Assembly: GCF_008831285.2 (NCBI RefSeq)
Contig: NC_045149.1
Location: 16,733,035-16,797,034, forward strand
Length of the DNA: 64,000 nucleotides
Reading direction: 5' to 3'
From: Nymphaea colorata
Taxonomy: Eukaryota > Streptophyta > Magnoliopsida > Nymphaeales > Nymphaeaceae
Numbering within the stretch: the first letter of the stretch is position 1; the number at the start of each line of letters is the position of its first letter. Under the pieces are notes generated by a model, which worked only from the letters and a program-made list of their open reading frames with translations, was not told the origin of the DNA and ran no database searches. Position numbers and translations under genes: made by a program. Positions 11,377 to 24,286 of the stretch are shown here, one piece after another.

Positions 11377-12518
11377 CTGCTTACATGCAGTCAGTGCAAG
11401 CAGTTGTCCTTTTCGTTGTGTTGGTCCAATACTATGTCCCTGCGCCTTTACCTGTTGATGAGCAGGTGCTGAGAAGAGCAGAAAAAAAAAAAAAAAAGAG
11501 AAGGAACTTGAGTTAGCAACATCTGGTCATGTCATGGTGGTCTCAGCTTTTACCAGATGAAATAGGTCCTGCCAGCCATGAGGAAGAAGCAAGCTTTCTG
11601 GTGGATCAGAGGACGTAGGTGCAGTAAGTCGTCGTCCATCATGTTGCTTTTGCATTATTATTTCAAAGTCGAGTGCAATTCTTTGTTGCCAAGTGTGATC
11701 ATGTCATGGTATAAGAAATGTTTGATTTTCTCATTGATGCCTAAGCTTCTACACTTTCTTGCCATGATCTCGAGGTGAAACATGACAAAATTAAACTGCA
11801 GAACCTGATGACAAGTAAACTTATCTCTTGCGAAAGTTGTGGTTAATGCATGGCCGCCGACACCAAGTTAACTATTACGCTTTCAACTTCATGAAGCTTA
11901 AAAGAGAAACTTACGTTCATTTTCATTTTCCCCGTCTATAACGGCGGATTCTACCATTAGATTAGATCAGTACAGTAGGATTCAGATGTGAAATGCCCGT
12001 GCTATTACCGAACCCCAAGAAAAATGTTCACATTTTAGAAATGGGGTTTGGGTTGAGCAGTCAATCCGTACCGTACGTGCCCATGCAGAACCCGACTGGA
12101 GATGCCAGTCGACGTTGTGGTGATGGCCCCATATATTCGGATTTCTATGTAAAATGATTAGAAAATTTTTCATCTTCATACATCTTTTTTTTGTAATTTA
12201 TAAAATGGTACCACTCCCTTGATTTAATTCCTTAGCAAGAGTCACATTTTTAGTGAAGTCCATCACCAAATTACATTTTTACTGTTTTAGCTACTGCCTT
12301 TTGTTTTTCAGGTCAGTTCAGTAGGAGTTTGCTTCAATCTCTTACTTGATACCTTTACTAGAAAATTTGGCTCTCTTTTTTCGTTAAATTGTGAGCAAAC
12401 ACCTGCAAAAGGGAAATAGGTCAGAAGGTTATTCAATTGTTTACCTGAGCTTTTAAACTTAAAAATAAATGTAAAATGATCTACATGACTTTGAAAACTT
12501 AATCTGATTGGCATATGT
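11377..12518. other. 3' flank of proline-rich gene 1 and spacer
   Basis: Contains an A15-type homopolymer near 11481 and otherwise unremarkable sequence. No exon-like frame was recognised. Confidence 0.45.
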
Positions 12519-12882
12519 AGGGGCGGAGCCAAAGGAGGGATCCACATGGGCCTTGGCCCACCTCAAAAAAACATCAATTGTCATATATAAAAATTTTAAT
12601 AAATGATTTACATGTAAGTTCTGAAAATTTCAATTGTCATATATAAAAATTTTAATAAATGGTATTTGGGCCTGTTAAAATTTAAAAACTTTAATTTGAA
12701 AAATTTGTATTTGTTTGTTAGAGAAATTGAAATAAAAAGAGAGAGAGAAAGTTTAATAAAAGAAAAAGGTGAGAATTTTGAAAAGGAAATATGTCTTAAA
12801 TACAATTACTACCAAGAGAAATTCAAGGGAATCTTTCGTGAAACAAAGCCATGTGCCCCCGAGTCAGTGGGATCCGCCCGCC
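12519..12882. repeat. Dispersed repeat family, copy 2
   Basis: Starts GGGGCGGAGCCAAAGGAGG, continues with the family's AT-rich centre, and ends near GGGATCCGCCCGCCC. A 32-bp unit starting TCAATTGTCATATATAAAAA is duplicated inside it, and an A/G-rich insertion lengthens it relative to the other copies. Confidence 0.5.
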
Positions 12883-13986
12883 CGCCCTCCTCCAAGTCAC
12901 TTTCTTAATTATCAACCTGCAGCAAGAGAAATAGATAGCCAGAAATAATTAATCGTGCAAACCGGTAATTTATTACAGTAATCGTTTAATTTTTCATTTT
13001 TTTATAATTAAAATGGTTTTTTTAAATAAAAATGATACTTTAAAAAAAAATTAAAATAAGGGCTCTCTGAATTAAGTAAACTCTCAACTTTGGAAACAGA
13101 AAAATAAAATGAATGTAATTTTTCTGTTTTTGCAAGGACTGTATTTTTATTCAGAAATTATAGGCAAAACAGAACCCAAAAGAAAGAAACTTTACCTAAA
13201 GCAAATGCTGGGAACACATGCTCCTTCAAGTTCCACATGCTCCTTCAAATCTTCCTACTATCAATCTTAATTGAGGCTAATAGCACATTTAAAGAAATGA
13301 TGTATAGATGGATGGAAATTGGAAAAAGAAAAAAGCATATTAAATGACTTCGCATAGTTAATGCAGATATACGCATAATAGATCACAAACACAGAATCAA
13401 ACCTTCTAGATAGGCCGCTAATCCTTGGTTTCTGATTGTCTCCACCAAAAGGCCGTGTTTGATAGGTGGAATATTCTTCACTTGGTAAAACATGTCTTCC
13501 AAGCGCATCTCACGTTTGAATGCGGGAGAAGCCATCCACGGCAGACTGGTTTCTTTTGAATAGACGCACAGTTCGTAGCTTCTGGGTAAAAGTTATCCAC
13601 GAAATAGAAAATGTCCCGGGCAACTTTGTCGAGCGCCAGATGTGCCATAATTGAAGGGAAAAGGATTGACGTGGGAGCACGTTTCATGGTCCCATCGAGC
13701 TGCCGACCATGGGATCTTTTCCAACCAACGGCCAATTTCTATCCCATCAAATCAAACGCATGTTGTGACACAAATGACGCAGAGATGGGCTGCATTCTGA
13801 TTGAAATGCCCCACCAGGCACATGTTCAAGGACCAAACTCTTATATTATCTACAACTTCAAGCTCGTGACATTTACGTCATAAATTGAATTAACTTGGTC
13901 CTTAGTTTGAGCTCGAACCGAGCCGAGACCAGCCCGACCGAGCTCGAACCCAATCTTGTGCTCAGCTACCATTGCATTCTTTACAT
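12883..13986. other. Intergenic, no recognisable gene
   Basis: Very AT-rich to 13400, then more mixed. Opposing overlapping short frames at 13478-13883 resemble nothing known. The end (about 13895-13970) is a GAGCTCGAACC-rich stretch of the sort found in decayed transposon termini. Confidence 0.45.
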
Positions 13987-14315
13987 GAGCATTTGATGGC
14001 TTTGAATTTTGATTTTAGAATTGAAATTTTAGAAACAAAATTCCATCTTAAACTGGAATTGAAATTCTAATTCTAATTCTAATTTGATAGTATGGAGTTT
14101 TGATTCCATGATATGTTTGATAAAACAGGAATTAAAATTGTCTCTAAACTTAATCCTGCAATCATAATTTCAACCCGTAGGGTAGAACTACAACTCCGCA
14201 ATCATGATTCAAGAGTGAACTTATAATTCTGAAATCAAAATTCTTTGTCTGATTTCATAAAAGATAAGAATTTTAATTCCAGAATTTCATAATTTGGGCC
14301 TCATCAAACATGCTC
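13987..14315. mobile_element. Candidate MITE
   Basis: GAGCATTTGATGGC at the left matches, imperfectly, the reverse complement of the right end GGGCCTCATCAAACATGCTC. The interior is AT-rich with repeated AATTCTAATTCTAA and many TTTTGATT words. Length and ends fit a short PIF/Harbinger-like MITE. TTA and TAA trinucleotides are close to but not exactly at the ends, so the target duplication is not proven. Confidence 0.4.
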
Positions 14316-15369
14316 TAAAGGTTTTGAGCATGTTACCGTCGTTTGGAGATATCCAGATCAACAGCGGCAAACTGGTTTTATAATATTGATCCTTTGGCAG
14401 CATCCAAGTTAGGTCAGTAGAGTGCATGTCGGCAAAGCCAAAATCTGTGGGTCATCAATGGCCGCAACAATCCAAGCCTCACTCTCATGCCTATCTGTTG
14501 CTCCACCAATCAAATGCAGCAAAGGGATGAGGAGAAGAAGCACAGACCTTGTAGCCAATAATATTGATGCATGCTTCATATCACCACAAAATTATGCAAG
14601 CCAAGGTGTTAAGTGTGGGAATAATATGGGGGTTCTTCAGCAGAGATGTATGGTTGCTGAAGATTAATTCATTTTGGAACTCTGGTTCTTGGGTTTGGAT
14701 CTGCCCGAGACTCGTAATTTAATGATTCTGGGTTTCTTGGAGATTTGATAGCGTAATTGGATTTGGATCTAACACTTCGAATCTGTGGTTTTTGGCATGG
14801 GGACAAGGGTTTGGTCGTGTACGAGTAATATAAAAAGAGCTAGACCGGAATATCCGTTTGATAGAAAGATCTCTTCGTGACAGGTCAAGTCACCATAGTT
14901 TTTTAAAAGTTTAAAGTTGGACGGTGGAGAATTTTGTAAAACTGCCGTAAACAACTACTCTTGTCCGGATGTGGTCGGAGTTGAAGTTTTATTCCGTTAG
15001 CAGCCAAGAATGGCCGAACCCACCGACTTGGCTCACAGCTTGGTGTTTGGTGTTAGGTCCGGTCACACATGCCAGGCCAAACATGTATTCCCAATACTTT
15101 AAATAAATCTTGGAGACTAGCTAACACCCACGCAACAACCCACCACATAACATACATACCAGTGGCAGAGCCAGGATTTTTTTGGTTTAGAGACGCTCGA
15201 GCCACCAGCTCAAGTCTAATATGTAACTTTTAATAGTCCAATGTGGGCTCCATGTAACTTTTGACAATGCAACTTTGATTTACACTAATGTGAGGTCCAA
15301 CCAACCCCCATGTATCATACACAGACAATGTGAGCATGCGTCCTCACATATATATGTACTTTTGTAAAT
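14316..15369. other. Intergenic with partial dispersed repeat
   Basis: No gene recognised. Near 15160-15200, GTGGCAGAGCCAGGATTTTTTT is a partial member of the dispersed GGAGCC family. The remainder has no structure I can name. Confidence 0.4.
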
Positions 15370-16341
15370 GATGTGTCTTACAAGTATACTAGGAGATATC
15401 GTATTGTTCCATTCAAGCATTTTTTGCATTAATGTGATTGCCAGACGTCTCATATTAGAGATCCAACATGTTGGATGGTTGGATTGGCAAAATGATGAAA
15501 GTTTGGTCATCAATGTCATTTTCGTGGATGCTATTCCTTTAAACTGTAAATGATGGGTACGTGATGCTAATCTGGATCTCGATACAACTTCTAACCCTAA
15601 TTACAAGTGAAAAGGAAGAAGGTCTTCGACCACTTTAAAATATCCACATTTAAACATTTGAATTAGCATAGCAGGCTTAAGCTTAATCTGGTTCTCATTT
15701 TAAGACAACATTCTCATCCCATGAGGTGTTGTACAAGAGAGAAAGTTGTGTGTGCCGAAAGACATTTTGATAATTTATTAAAAAAATGTCCTCCATAATT
15801 TTTTTAATTTTTTTCATTTTTAATATTGTCTTTACAATTTTTTTTAAATGTAAATTAAAAGTATTTCAGCTTACAAGTATATTAAGGGATATCTTATTGT
15901 TCCATTCAAGTATTTTTTGCATTAATGCGATTGCCACACGTTGGCTGGATTGGCAAAACAATGAACGTTCTGCCATCAATGTCATTTTCGTAGATGTTAT
16001 TCCTCTAAACTGTAAATGATCGGTACGTGATACTAATTTAGATCTCAATCCAGCTTCTAACCCCAAAACAAGTGAAAAGGAAAAAGGTCTTCAACCACTT
16101 TAAAATATCCATATACATATCCACGTTTAAACATTTGAATTAGCATCGCAGGCTTAAGCTTAATCTTATTCTCATTCTAAGACAACATTCTCATCTCATG
16201 AGGTGTTGTACAAGAGAGAAAGTTGTGTGTGTAAAGGAGAGAAAGACATTTTGATAATTTATTAAAAAAACCATCCATAATTTTTTTTTTAATTTTGTGT
16301 TTGCAAAAAGTTTTTTTTAAATGTAAATTAAGAGTATTTCA
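15370..16341. repeat. Tandem duplication, unit about 0.49 kb
   Basis: Two direct copies, about 15370-15869 and 15870-16341, each start at CTTACAAGTAT (15377 and 15870, offset 493 bp) and include TTCCATTCAAG, GTTGTACAAGAGAGAAAG and a closing AATGTAAATTAA. They differ by scattered substitutions and small indels, so the duplication is not fresh. Open frames within both are short and unlike known proteins. Confidence 0.85.
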
Positions 16342-18618
16342 ATTATTCACCATCTTCATACGCCTTGTAAAAAATGGATGGCATAAATTGGCTCCATTTG
16401 ATTGACAAGACGTCTTAGAGAGGGTCTTCACGTGGCAAACACTTCACTTTCAGTAATTTCCTCAGTACTATTTTAAATATCTATGAAATCTTTTAAAAAC
16501 GATGCATTAGGTATAAATCTTCATTTTGGTCGTTTTACTATTATTTTTAAACATTAACAATATTTGAAAACATTTGGGTGACACCCAAAAAAACAACTTT
16601 TGAAATTAAAATGGTTCTACTTCCAAAACGTCATCTGAAACATGTCTAAAAGAAAGTGAATATCACAGTCACCCGTCAAGTTTTTTTTTTTCTTTGTCTG
16701 ATTAAAATTTAATGTTTTAATAAATTCTCGTAAAATAATTTTTTTGAGTATATGATCAAAATAACAACTTCTTCCTTTTATTAAATCCGCTGGCACCTAT
16801 TAACTTTACTCACATTCTTCGATTCCGACCATCTCCAGCCACATGAAATCCGTGCATGGGACCCACTAAATCTGTTGTGTGCCCAATTAAATGCTAGCTA
16901 TTGATCTTTCTTGGGCGGATTGGCTGGTATGCCATTTTCATATTTTCAAAATAAAAATTAAAATAGTTAATATAATTGGAAAAATAAAACTGAAAATTAA
17001 TATGATCTTTCGACGAGGGACTAACATGGCATGCATCGGCGGATACAGATCAACACAACGCCATGAAAATCCACGCAAATAATTACGTACCGGAGAGTGA
17101 ATGCTGAAGCTCCTTTCATCTCTACAGGGTTCTACAGGGTTTAAGACTGTTTTGTGGTGTTTTTAGAGAGATGCAGATGTTATGTTTTAACTTACATATA
17201 AAATAAAATATGCAAATTCTTGTTTGCACGTAAAGTTAACACGATTGTTTGCACGTAAAGTTAATACCATCAAAGTTTGAAACGGAGACTAACTCTCTAC
17301 CTACCACCCCTGCTTCAATCATACACAAACTAATTATGCATACATTTAACAATAAGAATTAATGAATCGAAAACTGCATGGCTAGCTGATGATATTAATA
17401 CCCGTATAAAAATTCAAATGGCGTTGTAAGTTGATATAATCAAGCGGCTTGAAGTCGCCGTAGTTGAAAACCAGCAACAAGTTTTCCTTCTGTTTTTTAC
17501 CCTTTCTGCTTGCTCCCACTGAAAATCACTTCGGGGCTGATGACTTCATTGCCAAAGGCTAGCAAAGGCTATCCCCGGCTTTTGTCTTCACGGCAAGAGA
17601 CAAATCCCAGTGGATTTCGACCTCATGTTCTTTTCTGTCTAGTTGCTGATGCTTGCGGTAAAAAATTATGAAAATGGTAGGAGTAAAAAGAGAGCAAGGA
17701 ACACAAATATAAATCTGAAAGTAAAATTAAGATGACGGTTGGAACTTTAGACGATGGAAGTATTGTACGGTTGAACCATCTTTAAGAGGAAGAATTCTTT
17801 TGGTTTTTTGTTTTGTGTTAGACGATGAAGCAGACATTTTTTCTTCTGATGCAAACGAGATGTTTAAACAGTCGGCAGAATCTAACCAATCCCTATATGA
17901 ACTTAAATATACAAAAATTAACAAGACGGACTCTAAATTTGTATCATTTTACTGTATTACATCTGAGACCGGATTCTTTTTCAATGTTGAAATAGTTACT
18001 TGGCTGCACATGAGAAGTCAAATTGTAAGCGGAGAGGATAGTGCATATCTCCATGAATAGACGGATGCTAGTCGCCAAGAGGATCGACGTGGGTGGTCCA
18101 AATCCAAATGAGCGTTCATGGCGGCATGACTAGAAAAGGAAACGGGCATGGCGGGCAGAATTTGTCACTGAACTTCAAATGGGAGGGGAGAGTGACTGAA
18201 AACGTCGAATGCGGACAGCTATGTACGTGACCAGTAAGTGTGAAAGGAGAGAAAGCTTTGATACTTCTTAATCTTGAACGTAGATGTTTCTGTAAGCACC
18301 TTTTCCGGAGCGTATCTTACGGGTGATAAATTGAAAGTGATGCGTCAATGGATGCATTTGAAGGTTTAATCTCAGTCTTCCTTTTTCGGTTAATGTGAAT
18401 GCAGAATTGGCTTCTGAAAGTTGATCACTTCGCATTGGTCCAAATGTTGATATACATATGTGTGTGTGTGTGTGTACGCGCGTGTATGTATGTGTGTGTG
18501 TGTGTGGAGAAAGAGAGGCAGAGAAAAAGAAAAGACAAATGGGATATAAAAGAAAAGATTATTCTGATATGTACCATCCCTATCGCTCAGCAGGTTGGCT
18601 CCCATGCATTGTAGTATA
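16342..18618. other. Intergenic with (TG)n tract
   Basis: AT-rich spacer without recognised exons. GTTTGCACGTAAAGTTAA is directly repeated around 17222-17262. An imperfect (TG)n tract lies at about 18459-18507, roughly 110 bp before the conserved promoter block of the second proline-rich gene. Confidence 0.5.
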
Positions 18619-18640
18619 GCAACTGGACAAAGCTCCAAAA
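18619..18640 (+). promoter_or_regulatory. Conserved upstream block of proline-rich gene 2
   Basis: GCAACTGGACAAAGCTCCAA begins 139 bp before the TATA box and 253 bp before the ATG. Immediately upstream CCATGCATTGTA carries the RY-type core CATGCA and is also shared with gene 3, which has CCATGCACTGTA. Confidence 0.55.
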
Positions 18641-18757
18641 GGTGTGGCGGTTTCCCCTCCACTAGGGAATGCCAGCTATGGCGGTGTCCGCCATCGCCCA
18701 CATGCCTGCACCTTCCCTCTGCACTACCAACCCCATCCTTTCCCTTCCCCATCCCTC

Positions 18758-18766
18758 TATATATAA
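18758..18766 (+). promoter_or_regulatory. TATA box of proline-rich gene 2
   Basis: TATATATAA lies 114 bp upstream of the start codon, in a C-rich context like the other two copies. Confidence 0.75.
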
Positions 18767-18871
18767 CCCTGCCTGGCCTGCAACTCCCACCATCACTACC
18801 ACAAGAGCAGGACTGAAGTATCCAACCCTCTCTTGTGAGCCTTACCTAGTGATCGAGTGTGAGAGATAGAT

Positions 18872-19297
18872 ATGGCATCCAAGGTCATCCCTTCCCTTCT
18901 CGTAGCGCTGGTGCTCATCCAGTGCGCCGCTGCCTGCGAGCCTTCCTGCGAAAACCCACCCGTCTACAAGCCCCCTGTGTACAAGCCCCCCGTGTACAAG
19001 CCCCCTGTGTACAAGCCTCACTACCCAGCTTACCCACATTGCCCGGTCGACGCCCTGAAGCTCGGCGTCTGCGTCGACCTGCTCCACGGCCTGCTTAACC
19101 TGGTCATCGGCCACCCGCCGAGTGGCTCCGACTGCTGCCCCCTCATCAAGGGCCTGGTCGACCTTGAGGCCGCTGCCTGCCTCTGCACCGCCATCAAGGC
19201 CGACATCTTGGGCATCCACGTCGACCTCGACGTCAAGCTCACCCTCCTCGCCAACACCTGCGGCTGCTCCATCCCCGACGGATACAAGTGCGCTTAA
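18872..19297 (+). CDS. Hybrid proline-rich protein (8-cysteine motif), copy 2
   Basis: Single-exon gene for a 141-residue secreted HyPRP. The signal peptide covers residues 1-21 (ending CAAA). The linker is a clean array of four PPVYK repeats (about 29-48). The eight-cysteine domain starts at C57 and contains the CC and CLC pairs and a CGC near the end in place of the single seventh cysteine. Third codon positions are strongly G or C. The domain-coding part is very close in nucleotide sequence to copy 3 (few, mostly silent, differences), whereas the distal flanks are unrelated. The ATG chosen is the first after the TATA box and gives the signal peptide. Family members are extracellular and lipid-transfer-like; the precise role here is unknown. 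Confidence 0.94.
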   Translation: MASKVIPSLLVALVLIQCAAACEPSCENPPVYKPPVYKPPVYKPPVYKPHYPAYPHCPVDALKLGVCVDLLHGLLNLVIGHPPSGSDCCPLIKGLVDLEAAACLCTAIKADILGIHVDLDVKLTLLANTCGCSIPDGYKCA

Positions 19298-19404
19298 GCT
19301 AATGCTCCGGTGCTGCTCCTTCCACGTTCTCGCGCGTCATTCCGGCTATCTGCCTTATATTTCTAGTTTTCTTGTTTGATTCAAGCACCCCTTGAATGCT
19401 CTTT

Positions 19405-19421
19405 GGTGTGGTTACAATAAG
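19405..19421 (+). terminator. Poly(A) signal region of proline-rich gene 2
   Basis: GGTGTGGTTACAATAAG, the form of the conserved 3' UTR motif found in this copy, lies about 110 bp beyond the stop codon. Confidence 0.55.
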
Positions 19422-21973
19422 GTGTTTGTCTGAATTCTCTGTAATCCTGCTCTGTTATTTGTATTAGTTCATTTATCCTATTGTTGCCTGTTAAACAGGC
19501 CATTCAAGAAAAAGCAAAAAAAAAAAAAGATTTGTCGGAAGAACAATCTGTGAGCGAAATAATTTCTTTTTCAGTTGCCATCCATCAAGAAATGCACCTG
19601 GGCTTGTGACAAACCCAAAGCTCTAGTGTGAAACCTGTTGCTGGTTTCTCCTAATTCTAAAACGAACCTCACAATTAAGATCGAGGGTCATTTGATATCA
19701 GTCATTGTCCGTATACAACAAGCTCGCCATCTCAAGCTCGACTCCAGCCACAGATTGCTGAGATTGAGCTATATCCAGTAAACCTAGTCTGGGTTTGAGT
19801 TCGAGATCGACTCGTTTAAGCTTATGTCAGTTAATTCATATACTTTATACTTTTAAATGAAAATAAAAATCGCAAGGAGAGTGTTAAAATTCAGAGAAAA
19901 AAAATACCGACATATCCTTGAATATTAACAAACTGGAAAAACACCAGCCGATTAGAGTTTAAACAAGTCCAGCTCGTGTCACTCGAACTCAACTGGTTCA
20001 TAACTCTTTATAACTCAAGTTTTAAGTCAAGCTCCGACTCCTTTATTAAAAGAGTTGAGCTTGGAGTTTGAATCGAGCTTGTACATCCCTACTTGATGTA
20101 GAAAATTATTGAGGTGACTGTGATGGTACTCGTGGTGTTGGCCACTTGCCGATGGGTAAAACCTTTTAGAGTTCTGCTCGTTCAGAAATCAGCCGAGGGA
20201 CCTAAAAGTTTCATCCGATTACAAATACTTCAGCTTTACTCGTATGAGCTTGAGCAAAGCTGCCAATCACTGTTGGGCTCAGGCAGTAAAAGGCACTTTA
20301 TGTGAATCGGACAGACCGCTCATGTCCCATACTAAGAGCTTGCAGGAAAAAAACACAGTAACATATTTTTCCATAATATAGGTTTCGAAGTTGCAGTCAT
20401 AGGGATCTAACCGTAGGTACACAAGAACGCAAAATCTATATACAGTTTATGTGAATGAAAAACAACATGAGAACTTAATGTGTTTACCATAACTCATAAG
20501 AGTTTAAAAGTAAATGTTCTAGCTTGCTTAATTACAGCATAAGCTATCATAAACTTATGCTTTTGTTTCAAAACCCAACAATTTTGGGACATTCCAAAGC
20601 AAATATTTGTAGGACTAGCGTCGTGAGAAGGAAGTTAAAATTGCTACATGATACACCCATCATGCCGCATATAATAGGAACACAAATTTTACAATATATT
20701 ATATATATGTGTGTATAAACACAAGGGGCGTTTTTTTTTCCTTCTATGGACACAAGCGTTCCACAAATCAAACACCCTCCCGGGAACCTTTGATTTGTCC
20801 AAGACCGCTCTATGGCCAACATCAATAGCGCGCATAATACCAAACCGGACCGCGTGCTGCATCAAACTATCCAAAAATAAATAAATAATGTATACATAAT
20901 ATGTGTATATGTATAAACATGTATTTATATACAGAGAGCTGGTGGGGATCTAAAGTCAAAATGAAGTACGAAAATGATAATTTCATATTAGAAGAACAGG
21001 AACACAAAGATTCACAGCCACATAAACAGACGCCTGGACCCCATTTATAAGTTAAGATCTGGTTCTGCTGGTACGACTGAAGCAACAATTAGGTCCGCCT
21101 CTCGCGGGACGCACCATTTGGTGGACACCCCTTCGTGACATGTGGACACGCACAGGCAAATTCAAACGCACTGACACAAATAATCATCATTTCTGTATGT
21201 CAAAAGCATATATGTCTTCGAGTCATAATTCTTCACTCATATCAAACCCGTCCAGGCCCCAAGTTTCCTTTTAAAGGACACTTGATCCTGCGTCCAGGTG
21301 TGAGCACGGTCCACAAGTCATTCATTCGCGACATAGGTCTTAATTTCTTGGAAAGGAATGATGGCATTAATCAACAAGTATATTATATTATGTTGGACAC
21401 ATAATATAATGGGTCAAGCTTACATCTTATTTTAAACAACAAGTAGTGTAATATTCCCACAACCTTCGTCCACTTGGCTAAGTAGGTTGGCTTTAAAGCC
21501 TTCGAATCTGAGGAAGACAAGACTTCGAAATTACCAAGGCCAAAAATCCACTAGAGGTACTTATGGGCTTTACACTAGTGAAAGACAATCAAAGTAAAGC
21601 ACGATTTGTGAAGATCAAACTCTGAAATTAACTGGTGTAATGAATGTATAAAGGAAACGTTAGTTGCGCTTACAAATTGAAAGATGGCAGCATTAGACCT
21701 TTTTCTTTTCTTTTTCCAATGAAGCCAAATTGGTTAGGATGTTGTTTAACTTATTGCAACATTCCATCGGTGAGATGCTTTTGCTTCCCTTGAGTACAAA
21801 AATAGCAGTCGTTGAAAACAAGAATGAAACGACGGATAAGAATAGAAAATTGTAAACACATCCAACTCCATGCCGGCATCCAGAATGGAGCCATGTAAAA
21901 AAAAAATGCTTAATTTGTCATATCCGTCTACTGTCCATGGAGAACGATTAAATGAAGTGCTCAATTGGCATAA
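19422..21973. other. Intergenic, decayed transposon-like sequence
   Basis: An A12 tract follows near 19516. From about 19730 to 20091 the sequence is rich in AAGCTCGA and CGAGCTT words and ends GCTTGTACATCCCTA, a terminus typical of plant hAT-like MITEs (TAGGGATGTACAAGC read inversely), but I cannot place its partner. The rest shows no recognisable gene. Confidence 0.4.
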
Positions 21974-22101
21974 TCAATCACTTTTTTTTTTTTTTTGAAG
22001 GATTTCTTTTAGGGACCAGGCCCTCTCTTAAACCCCGAAGCTTTGATTTGAACAAGCGACTGGCCTAACCAGACGCCACACCCTTCGGTTTTACTCAATC
22101 A
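21974..22101 (-). mobile_element. Short SINE with poly(A) tail and target duplication
   Basis: Read on minus, a tRNA-like head (GGGTGTGGCGTCTGGTTAGG, then TTGTTCAAATC as a B-box-like site) is followed by a short body and a terminal poly(A), seen as T15 from 21982 on plus. TCAATCA flanks it at 21974-21980 and 22095-22101, consistent with a target-site duplication. Total length without flanks is about 114 bp. Confidence 0.6.
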
Positions 22102-22884
22102 ATTGATGCAATATTGAGATGCATGGCTAAGCCACGCACCATTGTAGATCTCTTTTATAAGATTTTGGGTTCAGAAAGAAGTTTGTGAGCCGGGCCTTCA
22201 AGCTCTGCAGAAAATTGTGGGCCGATAACAACTACTGTGTCAGCATGCGGCTGGGGTTCGAGTTGGCATTCCATTATCAGCCAATGCTCGGCCATGTTAC
22301 CCTCAATGATTCGGGAAAAGGGAGATCCATTGGTGTCAGGGCCGGCCCTCACGGTCTGGCTTTTTAGCATTAAAGCAACCAGCTGATAACATGCAAACAT
22401 GAGGAGCACAAAGCAACCAGGAAGAATACACAAACATGTGAATGGTCCATGTATATACTACATCGCATTCTTCTGGTCAATTTGATCTTTATATTAATGT
22501 AATCAGTTTTATGAATAAGCCAGACTCCGGGCTAACGTGCGCTGGGAAATGAAACAACCTAGCTGCTCTCGGCTTGGCTTGCAAACAGCTCGTTTGAGCT
22601 CGTGAAATTGTTTGGACGATTAGCGGATCCACATGTGTACAACATATTCATGGTTCGGGTTGAATTATTGTATAATCTTGTTTTGAATGATGAACACATT
22701 CTGAAGATGACCTATGTATTGGTCCTTACAAGACAACATCTGCAAGACTTTCTTTAACAGAGAAGTAGGTTTGGACTTTAAATTATATAATTGCATGCTT
22801 TTAAACTTTAATGGAATGTAGTTTTTCATAAGTAAGATCAAGTTTGTTGAAATAAGATCGGCCTTTTGAATTCTCTCACTTTTT
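22102..22884. other. Intergenic, no recognisable gene
   Basis: No exon-like frame or repeat identified before the start of the inverted-repeat arm. Confidence 0.45.
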
Positions 22885-23003
22885 GGTTCACTATTGGCAA
22901 GTAAACTCTGTCTCTGCAATTCCTGCTAAAGTCTGCGTCCGTGTATATGCACAAAGATGGTGAAGATACACCATAACAAGCCGAAGCTGCAAGCAGCTAC
23001 ATG

Positions 23004-23034
<31 letters not shown>

Positions 23035-23485
23035 TAGACTTCTCTATGGGTCGCCTTTGATTGTTTAATTTTTTTAATCAATTAAAATAATTCCCACTAG
23101 CTTTCCTGCGAAGAAGAATCTTTCCTCCTAAAGAATATTGGACCTAAAGGAATATGGTACCTTCACTCGTTCTTGTTTTCAATTAAACCATGCAGAGTGC
23201 AACGAATTCTGAGCAAGATATAAAGAGAAAAACTAAGTTTACAACTTCCAAATATCCCATAAATTAACAAGCTTGAAACTCCAAACACTACACTCTATCG
23301 TCGGATAACATTCTTCAGATTGAATCAACCGGACTCCCGGCTCTGAACTTATGGAACAACCAAATTGAATTCACCATAAAAAAGGAAAGAAAACAAAAGA
23401 TAGCTAGACAGAAACGAACAGTTTGTTCGTACAGACTTCATGGAAGAACTTTATTGGAACCACACCAAAGACAACCAAACATATA
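22885..23485 (-). repeat. Left arm of inverted repeat, carrying a HyPRP 3' UTR remnant
   Basis: The reverse complement matches 26235-26817 nearly throughout, by eye over 90 percent, with a few small indels and differing lengths of the internal (CT)n tract. At its upper edge (23390-23485) the minus strand carries the HyPRP-type 3' UTR motif GGTGTGGTTCCAATAAAG and the sequence just downstream of it. No coding sequence of such a gene follows beyond 23490. It is therefore a truncated inverted copy of the tail and downstream flank of a proline-rich gene. Confidence 0.9.
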
Positions 23486-24286
23486 CGAGAACATCTAGCT
23501 CTGCTCGTTGCATTCCTGGATTATTATCAAAATATATATAGCTCGAGCTAGATATCTCACTCATGAAATTCTTAATTTAAACCAAAATTAAGCAAATAGT
23601 TATGCCATTAATGAGATTTTATGGATTAACATCAGCTCTATACTTGGATATAAGAATCATAAATTCTAGAGGAACGCATCAAGTATAAACTAAGTTCGAA
23701 TACATGAAGCGTTAAGATGCCTTGAAGTGCGATTATGCAAAAGGTTTCACCGTGTAGGTTTTCGTTCATTCCATGAAATGTGAACAACAAATTAAGCAAT
23801 AATGAAATTAAAAATTTCACGGACGCGTTCTTGGCCGGAAACAATACTCCTACCCCAAGATTTATGTTAAGACCTGTCACTTTTCTATGGTGCAGGGAAA
23901 GGCAGTGCATGTGCAAATATGGACAATGGCATGACAGTTCTCAGTAAGTGAAAAGATATATTCAGAAAAAAAAATAGAAACCCGGTTGTAGTGGTACCAA
24001 GAAAAAGCAAATATTTTATTAGAAATAATTTAGCCTTGCTACATCATGAATACCCGTGGCAAAACTTGAAATATTTTTATTTTAGATAGTCTGGAAATGA
24101 CACCGTGTTTCGATGGCTTTACTATAAAGCCGGGCTGAATCCCCCTTGCTTGCAAGGGACAAGTGACAAGTGTATGAGTTTAGACCTCGTGATATGACAT
24201 CGACTTGGTAATATTCATTCTTCACAAGTGAATCTTTGGTAGAACGTATGACGGCACAGGTGGAAATAAATATGAAGCGAAAGGCA
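23486..24286. other. Spacer inside the inverted repeat
   Basis: AT-rich sequence with no recognised exon. Where a HyPRP coding region would be expected on the minus strand, none is present. Confidence 0.5.

Noticed and set aside
15368-16019. Two similar short frames as a duplicated small gene
   Set aside because: Their similarity is explained by the tandem DNA duplication; indels shift the frames and no conserved protein signal is apparent.
18842-19287. Long antisense and shifted frames over HyPRP copy 2 (and likewise copies 1 and 3)
   Set aside because: They are by-products of GC-rich third positions in the real frame; the true frame has a signal peptide and the full cysteine motif.
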